Shown: positions 24,106 through 32,749, numbered from the stretch's first letter. The stretch: DNA of 41,234 nucleotides from Burkholderiales bacterium RIFCSPLOWO2_02_FULL_57_36 (GCA_001770855.1 MESE01000137.1:1-41234), one strand, 5' to 3'. Notes: generated from the sequence alone by a model not told the origin. Numbers and translations: made by a program.

Positions 24106-25796
24106 ACGCCGTGGTGCAACCGTTGGTCCCTGCCGCGCTGGATGCGGCAACGCTGCAACGCGCCAGAACGCTTGCATTGCAATCGAATCGCCCGGTGATC
24201 GCCGAACTGGAAGCGCTGACCGGCGCCGATCCGCGTCAATTGGTGCAGGCAATCGCGCAGCCGTTCGGCCTGGCCGTCGTCGAAACTGCGGATATGCTGG
24301 CGCTTGCCCCCGCCTTCGATCTGCTGCCGCTATCCAAGGCGATGCAGCGTCATTGCGTATTATTGCGCGCGCAGGATGGTCAGCTGGTCGGCGTGATTGC
24401 CGATCCATTCAATCCGGATCTGCAGACATGGCTGGACAGCCACGCAAAGGCAACGGTGCAATACCGTCTGGCCTTGCAAGCGGATATCCAGGCCTATTTA
24501 TCGAAGCAGGAAGAATCAGTGCGCGCGGTCGACCATCTGGTGTCCGCTGCAAGTGACGATAGAAGAGACAACAAGACGGCGGCAGTGCTGTCGTTCGCAT
24601 CGGTTTCCGAAGCAGCCAGTCCCGCGGTCAAACTGGTGAATTCAACGCTGTACGATGCATTGAAAGCCGGCGCGTCGGACATCCATCTCGAAAGTACCGC
24701 AGGCGGACTGGCAGTCAAATACCGAGTCGACGGTGTGCTGGATCATGCGACATCGGTCAATGGTATCGAAACTGCCGAGCATGTGATTTCACGCCTGAAA
24801 GTACTCGCGGAGCTCGATATCGCGGAGCGCCGCGTGCCGCAGGACGGCAGCTTCCGCGTGGAGGCCGGTGGACGGGAAATCGATTTGCGCGTATCGATCA
24901 TGCCCAGCATTCACGGCGAAGATGCGGTGATTCGTATCCTGGACAAACGCGCAATGATCGAGGCGTACGGTTCGTTGACGCTGGAAGCGCTTGGCTTCGA
25001 TGCGCCATCGCTTGTGTCGCTACGCGGACTTGCCGAAGAAGCGTACGGCATGCTGCTGGTCACCGGCCCGACCGGTTCGGGCAAGACCACGACGCTGTAT
25101 GCGGCACTGACCGAAATCCACAACGGCCGCGATAAAATCATCACGATTGAAGATCCGGTCGAATACCAATTACCCGGCATACTGCAAATTCCCGTCAATG
25201 AAAAAAAGGGGCTGACCTTTGCCAAAGGATTGCGTTCGATTCTGCGCCACGATCCGGACAAGATCATGGTCGGCGAGATACGCGACCGCGAAACTGCGGA
25301 AATTGCCGTCCAGTCGGCATTGACCGGCCACCTCGTGCTCACCACCGTGCACGCCAACAATGTATTCGACGTATTCGGCCGCTTCACCCATATGGGGATC
25401 GATCCGTATGCATTTGTATCTGCATTGAACGGGATCTGGGCGCAACGATTGATACGCTTGAATTGCCCGCATTGCAGCGTGCCGCATACGCCGACCGAAA
25501 GTGAACTGGCGCGCGTGAATCTGACGCAAGGCAACGTGGCGGATTATCAATTCAAGCAAGGCAAGGGTTGCGGCGACTGCCGCGGCACCGGTTACAAGGG
25601 ACGCCGAGCGATTGCGGAGATACTGACCCTGACCGATGAGATCCGCGAACTGATTATCGACAAACGCCCGATCCGCCAGATCAAGGAAGCTGCGCGTCTC
25701 AACGGCACGCGCAGCTTGCGCGAAGCGGCGCTGGAACTGGTCAAGCGCGGCGAGACCACGCTCGATGAAATCAAGCGAGTGACGCTACATGCTTAA
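24102..25796 (+). CDS. gspE: Secretion/pilus assembly ATPase GspE/PilB
   Basis: 564 aa. The N-terminal GspE/MshE-N domain covers roughly 1-150. The ATPase core has Walker A GPTGSGKTTT (about 322-331), the Asp box around TIEDPVEYQLPG, a Walker B region DKIMVGEIRD and the His-box stretch LTTVHANN. Two cysteine pairs, NCPHC (C455) and GCGDC (C490), form the zinc site typical of GspE/PilB. It powers pseudopilus extension from the cytoplasmic face. The gene overlaps gspF by 4 bases and the next gene by 8. Confidence 0.95.
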   Translation: MNAVVQPLVPAALDAATLQRARTLALQSNRPVIAELEALTGADPRQLVQAIAQPFGLAVVETADMLALAPAFDLLPLSKAMQRHCVLLRAQDGQLVGVIADPFNPDLQTWLDSHAKATVQYRLALQADIQAYLSKQEESVRAVDHLVSAASDDRRDNKTAAVLSFASVSEAASPAVKLVNSTLYDALKAGASDIHLESTAGGLAVKYRVDGVLDHATSVNGIETAEHVISRLKVLAELDIAERRVPQDGSFRVEAGGREIDLRVSIMPSIHGEDAVIRILDKRAMIEAYGSLTLEALGFDAPSLVSLRGLAEEAYGMLLVTGPTGSGKTTTLYAALTEIHNGRDKIITIEDPVEYQLPGILQIPVNEKKGLTFAKGLRSILRHDPDKIMVGEIRDRETAEIAVQSALTGHLVLTTVHANNVFDVFGRFTHMGIDPYAFVSALNGIWAQRLIRLNCPHCSVPHTPTESELARVNLTQGNVADYQFKQGKGCGDCRGTGYKGRRAIAEILTLTDEIRELIIDKRPIRQIKEAARLNGTRSLREAALELVKRGETTLDEIKRVTLHA

Positions 25797-26622
25797 CCCT
25801 CTTCGACATTCATTGCGCATCGGCATATCGCGCACCAGGATCACGCTGCTCAAAACCAGCGGCTTGCTGCGGCCGCGCGCCAATCTACTGGCCAACGCCC
25901 CGATCGCCGAAGAAGCAGCCGCAACACCCGAACGCCTGGGAGCGCAACTCGACAGCATGCTTGCTGCGGCAAACTGCTCCCGGCTGGCAACCACCATTGT
26001 CTTGTCCGACGATTGGACTCGTTTGCTGATGGTCACGCCGCCGAAGAATTCCGGAAGCCTGCAAGATTGCCGCGCGGCTGCCGACATGCGATTTCAGAAT
26101 CTGTACGGCGAACCAGTGTCGGGATGGATGCTGGAAGCGGATTGGGATGCGCGGCATGCGTTCCTGGCATGCGCGATTCGGCGCCCGTTGCTGGATACGC
26201 TGCAGCAGACCGCGCTCAAAAATCACCTGAAGCTGATTTCAATCACACCGCAATTCATCGCCATGTGGAATCGCTGGAAACGCAAACTGCAGGCCAACGC
26301 CTGGTTCGGTGCGGCACACGCGGATATGCTGACGCTGGGCGCCGTCGACGGCCGACGGCTATGCGCAGTGCGCACGGTAGCAATACCGGCCGGCGCATGG
26401 CAGGAAAAACATTGGTTGCCGGAACATCTGTCCCGAGAAGCGCTACGCTTGAATTTGCCGATGCCGTCGCATATTCAGCTGTGCGGCTCCGTGCCCGGCC
26501 AATGGGCCACGCAGACCATGGGGGCGCTGACGTGCACCAGGCTTGATGCCTGCCTGCCGTTGACGGAAAACGGATCGATCGCTGACGGCAGCAGATTAGC
26601 GAGCAGCGGGATGCGCTCATGA
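25789..26622 (+). CDS. PilM/GspL-like cytoplasmic assembly protein
   Basis: 277 aa, no membrane segment and no signal peptide. Position (directly after the ATPase, overlapping it by 8 bases, and before a single-helix PilN-like protein) and stretches such as RIGISRTRITLLKTSG, MVTPPKNSGSLQDCRAAADMRF and LLDTLQQTALKNHLKLISITPQF fit a diverged actin-like PilM/GspL cytoplasmic domain. Canonical PilM nucleotide motifs are not obvious. Role inferred: link between the ATPase and the inner-membrane PilN/O-like proteins. Confidence 0.65.
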   Translation: MLNPLRHSLRIGISRTRITLLKTSGLLRPRANLLANAPIAEEAAATPERLGAQLDSMLAAANCSRLATTIVLSDDWTRLLMVTPPKNSGSLQDCRAAADMRFQNLYGEPVSGWMLEADWDARHAFLACAIRRPLLDTLQQTALKNHLKLISITPQFIAMWNRWKRKLQANAWFGAAHADMLTLGAVDGRRLCAVRTVAIPAGAWQEKHWLPEHLSREALRLNLPMPSHIQLCGSVPGQWATQTMGALTCTRLDACLPLTENGSIADGSRLASSGMRS

Positions 26623-27170
26623 AAACCATCCACATCGATTTTGCGCCACATTCGGTGACGCGCATAATGGTGCAAACGCGGCCGGCAACATGGCTGATCG
26701 GCTTCATCGGTGTTGTGCTGTGCATCGTCGTTTCCTTCAATGCCGTCTCGCTCACTCGCGAAAAAAATTCCCGTCAAGCCGAGTTGCAGCTTTTAAATGT
26801 CAAACTGACGCAACGCGTATCGAGCACGCCTTCCATCATTCCGATCTCGATAAGCGAACTCCAGGGTACTGCGGTCAATGGCGCAATCAACCAGCTCAAC
26901 TTGCCATGGCGCGACGTGCTCGATGCGATTGAAGCCGCGACGCCGCCCGCGATTGCACTATTGGCGTTGGAGCCCGACGCGAAAAAGCATCTGCTCAAAG
27001 GCATGGCCGAAGCGAAAACCAGTGACGACATGATCGCCTATATTGAGTCGCTGAAGCAGCAGGCGTTTTTCGCGAGTGTGGCACTGACCAAACATGAAAT
27101 CAATGCGCAGGATCCGAACCAGCCATTGCGTTTTCAGTTTGAAGCACATTGGAGCGCGGCCACGCCATGA
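26619..27170 (+). CDS. PilN-like inner-membrane assembly protein
   Basis: 183 aa with a short cytoplasmic N-terminus, one transmembrane helix (about 24-45, TWLIGFIGVVLCIVVSF), a polar coiled segment and a periplasmic ferredoxin-like region (WRDVLDAIEAATPPAIALLALEPDAK). This is PilN/GspL-C architecture. It overlaps the neighbours on both sides by 4 bases, so its translation is coupled. The family call rests mainly on architecture and operon position. Confidence 0.65.
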   Translation: MKTIHIDFAPHSVTRIMVQTRPATWLIGFIGVVLCIVVSFNAVSLTREKNSRQAELQLLNVKLTQRVSSTPSIIPISISELQGTAVNGAINQLNLPWRDVLDAIEAATPPAIALLALEPDAKKHLLKGMAEAKTSDDMIAYIESLKQQAFFASVALTKHEINAQDPNQPLRFQFEAHWSAATP

Positions 27171-27784
27171 GCACATCCAACTTCGCCGGACACGGATTGC
27201 GAGCGCGCCTGGCATTAAGGCGCTTCGGATGGGCCAACAGCGTTGCCTGCCTGCTTTGTGCAATGGCCGCTGCTTCATGGGCATGGGGCATCCCACATCT
27301 GACGGCCCAGTTGCAAGTGCAACAGCGCGCACTGGCCCATACGCAGCACATGCTGGAAGCCGCAGAAATTGCGCCGCCGGTTGTGCAAAAGCCGCTGGCC
27401 GAAGAACGCTTGACAACTTTTTACAATGCGCTGGGCGAAAAACACTACGCCGAGCAACAGATCAAGACGCTATTTGCAATAGCGCAAAAAACCGGGCTGG
27501 CGCTCAATCAGGCGGAGTACAAATCGGCAGTGGACAAGAATGGCCGCTTTCACACCTACCAGATCGTGATTCCAGTCAAAGGCTCTTACGGTGCGATTCG
27601 CCAGTTCTGCGAACAAACGCTGCTGACGATTCCATTTGCCTCGCTTGATGAAATGGGTTTCAAGCGCGAAGCAATCGCAAGCCAGGCCGTGGAAGCACGC
27701 TTGCGCTTCACGCTGTATCTCTCGGATACGCCTTCGTCAGTGCCGCATATTGAAGCAGCCACAGCATCGGATACCAGGTCATGA
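27167..27784 (+). CDS. PilO/GspM-like inner-membrane assembly protein
   Basis: 205 aa from the ATG at 27167, which overlaps the previous stop (ATGA); an in-frame TTG upstream at 27149 is less likely. It has one N-terminal membrane helix (about 25-45), a coiled stretch (LTAQLQVQQRALAHTQHMLEAAE) and a ferredoxin-like domain containing YAEQQIKTLFAIAQKTGL and VPVKGSYGAIRQF-type strands (sequence reads IPVKGSYGAIRQFCEQ), typical of PilO. It should pair with the preceding PilN-like protein. Confidence 0.7.
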   Translation: MSTSNFAGHGLRARLALRRFGWANSVACLLCAMAAASWAWGIPHLTAQLQVQQRALAHTQHMLEAAEIAPPVVQKPLAEERLTTFYNALGEKHYAEQQIKTLFAIAQKTGLALNQAEYKSAVDKNGRFHTYQIVIPVKGSYGAIRQFCEQTLLTIPFASLDEMGFKREAIASQAVEARLRFTLYLSDTPSSVPHIEAATASDTRS

Positions 27785-28344
27785 CCAGGCGCCATTTTTT
27801 CATGGCGGTTGCGGTCGTGATCGCGGGCTGGCTTGCCCTGTTCGGCGACAAGACGCCGACATCGGGCATCGCGGAACCGGCCGCGCGCTCAGCAGCACCT
27901 GCCAATGCACCGGCTCCCGCCGCAGTGGTGCGGGTAGCGCAAACAGGACCTTCAACGGGTTCAGGCAAACTTAAACCGGAAGTTATGATTCTTGCCTTGC
28001 AACCGCGAGAGACACTCATCGGCGCCGGCGAGATCGGCGCCGCGGAACGCACCAACCAGCTGTTCGCGAACCAAACCTGGACGCCGCCACCGCCCCCACC
28101 GCCGAAGCCATTGCCGCCCCCACCGCCGACCGCCCCTCCCCTGCCCTTCACCTATCTGGGCAAGAAAATTGAAGACGGCATATGGGAAGCGTATCTTGCG
28201 CGCGACGACCAAACCTTTATCGTGCGCGACAAGACTGTGATCGAAAACACTTACCGTGTCGATTCGATCAAGCCACCGACCCTTTCACTTACTTATCTGC
28301 CGCTGAACCAGGTTCAAACGGTCACTATCGGAGGCACCGACTGA
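27781..28344 (+). CDS. Proline-rich PilP/GspC-like periplasmic linker
   Basis: 187 aa. An N-terminal hydrophobic anchor (FFMAVAVVIAGWLALFG) leads to an Ala/Pro linker and a run of prolines (about 100-120). A compact C-terminal domain of ~65 residues follows (PFTYLGKKIEDGIWEAYLAR, then DKTVIENTYRVDSI and LPLNQVQTVTIGG). The anchor, linker and small beta domain match PilP/GspC, which contact the secretin N-domains, and the gene directly precedes the secretin. It overlaps both neighbours (4 bases and 1 base). Confidence 0.65.
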   Translation: MTRRHFFMAVAVVIAGWLALFGDKTPTSGIAEPAARSAAPANAPAPAAVVRVAQTGPSTGSGKLKPEVMILALQPRETLIGAGEIGAAERTNQLFANQTWTPPPPPPPKPLPPPPPTAPPLPFTYLGKKIEDGIWEAYLARDDQTFIVRDKTVIENTYRVDSIKPPTLSLTYLPLNQVQTVTIGGTD

Positions 28345-30725
28345 TGCCAAGTCGCCCAGCAATTTTTTCTTCCCGCACGCCGTCTGTTCGCCGTCTGTTT
28401 GGCAACAGGATTGCGATCGTTTGCACAAGCATTCTCATCACAGTCGTGTTGACCGGATGCGCAGCACAATTGGCCTATCGCGATGGGAAAGACCTTGTCG
28501 CACAAGGCAAGGCTGAGGAAGGCATGGTCAAGTTCCAGGAAGCCTTGGCTCAGGAGCCGCGCAACGCCGAATACAAAGGCGCCTACATTCAGATACGAGA
28601 CCGCCTGATTGCCGGCTATGTTGAACAGGCGGACCGGCTTGCCGACGCGGGCAAGCGGACCGATGCGGAAAAATTATATCAACGCGCACTGGCGATCGAT
28701 CCCGCAAATGAGCGTGCTCGTGCCGGACTGCGCGTCCTCGAAAACGAGCAGCGCCATGCACAAATTCTCAAGGAAGCACAAGGCGCATGGGAAAAGAAAG
28801 ACATCGATAATGCGCAGTTCAAATTGCGCACTGTCCTGAATGAAAATCCGCGTCATGCAGGCGCGCTGACACTCAAGCGCACCATCGTCGAAGCGACCAT
28901 AAAACCGCCGGTTGAATCGGGCCTGTCCGTCGCCTACAAGAAGCCGATCACCATCGAGTTCAAGGATGTCGCGCTCAAGCAGGTGTTCGAAGTCATTTCC
29001 CGTACATCCGGCCTGAACTTCCTGTTCGACAAGGATGTAAAAACCGACCAGAAGACCTCGATCTTCCTGAAGAACAGCACCATCGAATCGGCAGTTCATT
29101 TCACGTTGCTGACCAACCAGCTCGAACAGCAAGTGCTCGACGCCAATACCGTGCTGATTTATCCCAATACGGCCGCCAAGCAAAAGGACTATCAGGAGAT
29201 GGTCGTCAAGACTTTTTTCCTGACCAACGCCGATGCCAAGTCGGTTGCGAATACATTAAAGACCATCGTCAAATCACGTGACATCGTCATCGATGAAAAG
29301 CTCAACATGCTGATCATGCGCGACAGCCCGGAAGCGATACGACTCGCCGAAAAGCTGGTGACGCTGCACGACGTCGCAGAACCGGAAGTCATGCTCGAAG
29401 TCGAGATCCTGGAAGTCAAACGCACGCGCCTGCTGGAACTGGGCATCAGATGGCCGGATACGCTGGCGCTCACACCACTCCCATCGGCTGCGGGCGGGGC
29501 ATTGACGTTACGTGACCTGCGCAATCTCGACAGCACCACTATTGGCGCTGGAATATCGCCGGTGACCATCAAGGCCCGTCAGGAAGACTCCGATACCAAG
29601 ATCCTGGCCAATCCGCGCATTCGCGCCCGCAACCGCGAAAAAGCCAAGATACTGATCGGCGAGCGGGTACCGAACATCACCGCCACTTCCACCTCGACCG
29701 GCTTCGTATCGGAATCGATCAATTATGTCGATGTCGGCCTCAAGCTGGACGTGGAACCGACCATCTATCTCGACAACGAAGTGGCGATCAAGATCTCGCT
29801 CGAGGTCAGCAATATCGTCAGCCAGATTAAAACCAATGCCGGATCGGTCGCATTCCAAATCGGCACCCGGACCGCGTCCACCGTATTGCGGCTGAAGGAT
29901 GGCGAAAACCAGGTATTGGCCGGATTGATCAACGATGAAGACCGCCGCAGCGCGAGCAAGGTACCTGCGTTAGGCGAAGTGCCGTTGATCGGCCGGCTGT
30001 TCGGCAGCACCGCTGACGACGGGCAAAAAACCGAAATCGTCCTGTCGATTACTCCGCGACTAATCCGCAACATTCAGCGTCCGGAAGCGTCCCTGTCCGA
30101 GTTCCGTGCCGGAACCGACAGCAGCTATCGCGTACGGCCCGATTCGGTTGCAGGGGCACCTGTATCCAATGCCGCCGCTGTAAATCAGCCGCCAGGTCCC
30201 AGACTACCGGTAGTCAATGCGCCGTCCCCCACGAACAACGCACCCGTTCCGCCCGGCGCCGGAACGGCAGCCAATCCGAATGTTGCCAATGTAGCGAATC
30301 CGCCTATTGCAAACGCTCAGTTGCTCTGGCAGGGCCCGACTCAGATGAAGGTCGGCGATACCTTGACGCTGCAACTGGTGATGCAATCCGACCAGCCGAT
30401 TACCAGTTTGCCGATGGCCGTAGGTTTTGATAACCGGGTGCTGCAAGTCACGGGCATCACCGAAGGTGATTTCCTGAAACAAGGCGGTGCGCAAACCAGC
30501 TTTACCAGCCGTGTCGATCCGAACGGCCAAATCCTGATGACCGGCACACGCACCGGCGACGGCGGCGCAACAAACGCGAGCAGCGTTGCGACAATTACCT
30601 TCCGTGCGCTGGCTCCGGCGGATGCATCGCGAATACAGTTGTTGACCATTGCACCGGTCGGCCTGGCCGGACGTTCGATTGCCGCGGCGCTTCCGATGCC
30701 GCACAACGTTCAGGTACAGCCGTGA
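28344..30725 (+). CDS. gspD: Outer-membrane secretin lipoprotein with TPR and cohesin domains (GspD/MshL-type)
   Basis: 793 aa from the ATG at 28344, which overlaps the preceding TGA by one base; the longer upstream frame shadows the previous gene. The lipobox is LTGC with lipidated Cys39. TPR repeats cover ~46-165. An STN/N0 domain begins near 198 (KPITIEFKDVALKQVFEVIS), followed by NolW-type repeats and the secretin core (~440-575), with VPNITATSTST and VPALGEVPLIGRLFG. A Pro/Ala/Asn linker (~600-655) leads to a C-terminal cohesin-type domain (~655-793, KVGDTLTLQLVMQSDQPI to TFRALAPA). It forms the outer-membrane gate. The symbol is by analogy; MshL is equally close in architecture. Confidence 0.88.
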   Translation: MPSRPAIFSSRTPSVRRLFGNRIAIVCTSILITVVLTGCAAQLAYRDGKDLVAQGKAEEGMVKFQEALAQEPRNAEYKGAYIQIRDRLIAGYVEQADRLADAGKRTDAEKLYQRALAIDPANERARAGLRVLENEQRHAQILKEAQGAWEKKDIDNAQFKLRTVLNENPRHAGALTLKRTIVEATIKPPVESGLSVAYKKPITIEFKDVALKQVFEVISRTSGLNFLFDKDVKTDQKTSIFLKNSTIESAVHFTLLTNQLEQQVLDANTVLIYPNTAAKQKDYQEMVVKTFFLTNADAKSVANTLKTIVKSRDIVIDEKLNMLIMRDSPEAIRLAEKLVTLHDVAEPEVMLEVEILEVKRTRLLELGIRWPDTLALTPLPSAAGGALTLRDLRNLDSTTIGAGISPVTIKARQEDSDTKILANPRIRARNREKAKILIGERVPNITATSTSTGFVSESINYVDVGLKLDVEPTIYLDNEVAIKISLEVSNIVSQIKTNAGSVAFQIGTRTASTVLRLKDGENQVLAGLINDEDRRSASKVPALGEVPLIGRLFGSTADDGQKTEIVLSITPRLIRNIQRPEASLSEFRAGTDSSYRVRPDSVAGAPVSNAAAVNQPPGPRLPVVNAPSPTNNAPVPPGAGTAANPNVANVANPPIANAQLLWQGPTQMKVGDTLTLQLVMQSDQPITSLPMAVGFDNRVLQVTGITEGDFLKQGGAQTSFTSRVDPNGQILMTGTRTGDGGATNASSVATITFRALAPADASRIQLLTIAPVGLAGRSIAAALPMPHNVQVQP

Positions 30726-30758
30726 TCGAGCGGTTGCTCGTCCGGGAATGATAAATTC

Positions 30759-31382
30759 ATGAGCGCCGTACTAAGCCCGTCTAACAAAATACCTTGTCAT
30801 TCCAAGGAGCAAGGCGAAGAGGCGTCTCAAACGCTGGCACAGATCATTTTGTTAGACGTTTTAAATCATGCCAGGCGTCCGATACGCAGAAATCCGCTAC
30901 GGACGCCACGATTTTACGCTCGGGGATTTACGCTGATCGAATTGTTGGTCACGCTCGCCATCCTCGGAGTATTGGCAACGATCGCAATCCCTGTCGCGCA
31001 AGTATCAGTGCAACGCAGCCAGGAACAGGAGTTGCGCCGTTCATTGCGGGAGATCCGTCGCGGCATCGATGCCTACAAGCGCGCCAGCGACGAAGGCCGC
31101 ATTCCGAAAGATGTCGGGGCTACCGGTTATCCGAAAGACCTCGACATTCTGGTGGAAGGCATTCCGGACCAGCGCGACCCCAAGCGCAACAAGATTTTCT
31201 TCATGCGACGGATTCCGCGCGATCCTTTGAATAACGATACCAATCTGTCGGAAGCGGAATCATGGGGCAAGCGCAGCTATGCCAGCGAAGCGTCCGATCC
31301 GCAGGAAGGCGACGATGTCTACGACGTGTATTCGATATCGTCCAAAATCGGATTGAATGGCGTGCCTTACAGGAAATGGTGA
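30759..31382 (+). CDS. Type II secretion pseudopilin with long leader
   Basis: 207 aa. The prepilin motif [15 protein letters not shown] starts at residue 56, leaving an unusually long leader; pseudopilin leaders are normally under ~25 aa. Glu5 is present. The globular part contains [21 protein letters not shown], typical of GspG-like minor pseudopilins, and DPLNNDTN...[14 protein letters not shown]. The leader coincides with a strong inverted repeat (30778-30858). True initiation may therefore be downstream, for example TTG at 30849, although that has no clear ribosome binding site. Confidence 0.8.
   Translation: MSAVLSPSNKIPCHSKEQGEEASQTLAQIILLDVLNHARRPIRRNPLRTPRFYARGFTLIELLVTLAILGVLATIAIPVAQVSVQRSQEQELRRSLREIRRGIDAYKRASDEGRIPKDVGATGYPKDLDILVEGIPDQRDPKRNKIFFMRRIPRDPLNNDTNLSEAESWGKRSYASEASDPQEGDDVYDVYSISSKIGLNGVPYRKW
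30778..30858. repeat. 81-bp element with perfect 13-bp inverted ends
   Basis: CGTCTAACAAAAT at 30778-30790 is exactly complementary to ATTTTGTTAGACG at 30846-30858, with a 55-base centre holding smaller inverted repeats (CCTTG/CAAGG and GCGT/ACGC). It lies in the leader region of the pseudopilin gene just after the secretin stop. It could be a small mobile-like element or an mRNA structure. No clear target duplication is visible. Confidence 0.65.
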
Positions 31383-31386
31383 GAAC

Positions 31387-31821
31387 GTGAACTCCGATAA
31401 ACAATCAATGCAAATCATTGGCCGGCAGTTAGGAACGCTGCGACACGGCATCTTGAAGCGTGGCTTTACCTTGATTGAATTGCTCGTGGTCCTGGCAATC
31501 GTCGCGCTGTTATTGACCCTGGCGGTACCGCGTTATTTCCAGAGCATCGACACCGCCAAGGAAACCGTATTAGCGGACAACCTACGCATCACCCGCGAAA
31601 CCATCGACAAGTTCTATAGCGACACAGGCCGCTACCCGGAGTCTCTTGAGGAATTGGTAGAGAAAAAATACCTGCGCGCATTGCCGGTCGACCCGATCAC
31701 CGAAAGTGCAACAACCTGGATCATCGTGCCGCCGGAAGATGCGGATCAAGGCAACGTCTACGGCATCAACAGCGGTGCGCCCGGCAATACCAGAGATGGC
31801 AAACCATTCGCAGAGTTGTAG
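31387..31821 (+). CDS. Type II secretion pseudopilin
   Basis: 144 aa from a GTG at 31387, four bases after the previous stop and behind GGTGAG; an ATG at 31408 is an alternative. The prepilin motif [26 protein letters not shown] has Glu5. The globular part ETIDKFYSDTGRYPESLEELVEKKYLRALPVDPIT is the usual minor-pseudopilin pattern. It is a probable component of the pseudopilus built by the upstream genes. Confidence 0.87.
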   Translation: MNSDKQSMQIIGRQLGTLRHGILKRGFTLIELLVVLAIVALLLTLAVPRYFQSIDTAKETVLADNLRITRETIDKFYSDTGRYPESLEELVEKKYLRALPVDPITESATTWIIVPPEDADQGNVYGINSGAPGNTRDGKPFAEL

Positions 31822-31829
31822 CTCAAGCC

Positions 31830-32357
31830 GTGATCCAACACAGGTATTCACATGATGTTCAACAAATGCGCCGTAATTCGCATAGCGCGGGATTTACGTA
31901 TCTAAGCCTGCTGATTCTGATAGCAATCATCGGCATCGTAACGGCCACGACGCTCCAATTAGGATCGGCCCTGCAGCGATACGCGGCAGAAGAAGAATTA
32001 CTGGAAATCGGGACTGAGTTCAGGAGCGCGTTGATCAGCTATGCGAATGCCACGCCGGCGGGACAGAGTCGAACACCATCCTCACTGCAGGACCTGCTGA
32101 AAGACCCGCGCTACCCGAATCCACGCCGCCACCTGCGCAAACTCTACATCGACCCGATTACCGGAAAAGAGGAATGGGGCATTGTCGAACTGTCAGAAGG
32201 CAGCGGCATCCTCGGTGTGCACAGCCTGTCGGACAAGCAGCCGATCAAAGTGGGGAATTTCGATGCGATGTTTCAGGATTTCGAAGGCAAGTCGTCTTAC
32301 CTAGACTGGAAATTCATGCCGCCGATACAGCAAAAAACTTCCCTAATATCTAATTAA
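31830..32357 (+). CDS. Atypical pseudopilin lacking Glu5
   Basis: 175 aa. The leader ends SAG, followed by F-T-Y-L-S-L-L-I-L-I-A-I-I-G; mature position 5 is Ser instead of Glu. The rest resembles pseudopilins (EELLEIGTEFRSALISYANATP, LQDLLKDPRYPNPRRHLRKLYIDPITGKEEWG). Lack of Glu5 is a feature of tip subunits such as GspK, so a tip or initiation role is inferred. The GTG at 31830 is listed; the ATG at 31866 is equally possible and gives a short leader. It is the last gene of the plus-strand operon. Confidence 0.78.
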   Translation: MIQHRYSHDVQQMRRNSHSAGFTYLSLLILIAIIGIVTATTLQLGSALQRYAAEEELLEIGTEFRSALISYANATPAGQSRTPSSLQDLLKDPRYPNPRRHLRKLYIDPITGKEEWGIVELSEGSGILGVHSLSDKQPIKVGNFDAMFQDFEGKSSYLDWKFMPPIQQKTSLISN

Positions 32358-32404
32358 GAAAATTCTCCTTTCACATCCAGTTAATTTTCGCGAGGATTAC
32401 CGAC

Positions 32405-32749
32405 TCAGTCGATTACACCATAATCCCAATCTTCAACATGTGCGCCGCCATAAATTGCACACCCTCCTGTTCCATAGGCCGATAGGTAGCTTCCGGTAGT
32501 TTTTGCAGCAAGTGCCGTCGCCATGATTGCTTTCCCACCTGGCGTAGTGCTATCGAATGCCAAAGCATTGGCATAAGCTGGATGAATGCATGTTGCAGGG
32601 GTCCCGCTCACCTGCCGATCAAAAATGACCATTCCCCTCCCAGATTTATCAATTCGAATTTGCGTTACTTTGGCATTGCTGATAGAGCCATTTGCAAATG
32701 CGTGCATTGCAATCAAAGTACTGACAACTATTAATAGTATTTTTTTCAT
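32405..32749 (-). CDS. Small secreted protein, paralog family member A
   Basis: 114 aa with a signal peptide (MKKILLIVVSTLIAMHAFA). The mature region has a strand-rich start (VTQIRIDKSGRGMVIF), a central Cys (ATCIHP), an alanine-rich helix (KAIMATALAAKTTG) and a second Cys (GGCAIYG) before a short C-terminal strand. The Cys, helix, Cys layout is shared with the four genes to its right. It converges on the secretion operon, 47 bases away. Function unknown. Confidence 0.72.
   Translation of the reverse strand: MKKILLIVVSTLIAMHAFANGSISNAKVTQIRIDKSGRGMVIFDRQVSGTPATCIHPAYANALAFDSTTPGGKAIMATALAAKTTGSYLSAYGTGGCAIYGGAHVEDWDYGVID

Noticed and set aside
30727..30740. CGAGC-GGTT-GCTCG hairpin after the secretin stop as a terminator
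   Set aside because: The stem is five base pairs with no following T-run, and the next pseudopilin gene starts 18 bases later, so read-through is expected.
32400..32416. CGACT-C-AGTCG palindrome between the convergent operons as a terminator
   Set aside because: A one-base loop is not realistic, there is no T-run, and it overlaps the stop codon region of the small secreted protein gene.
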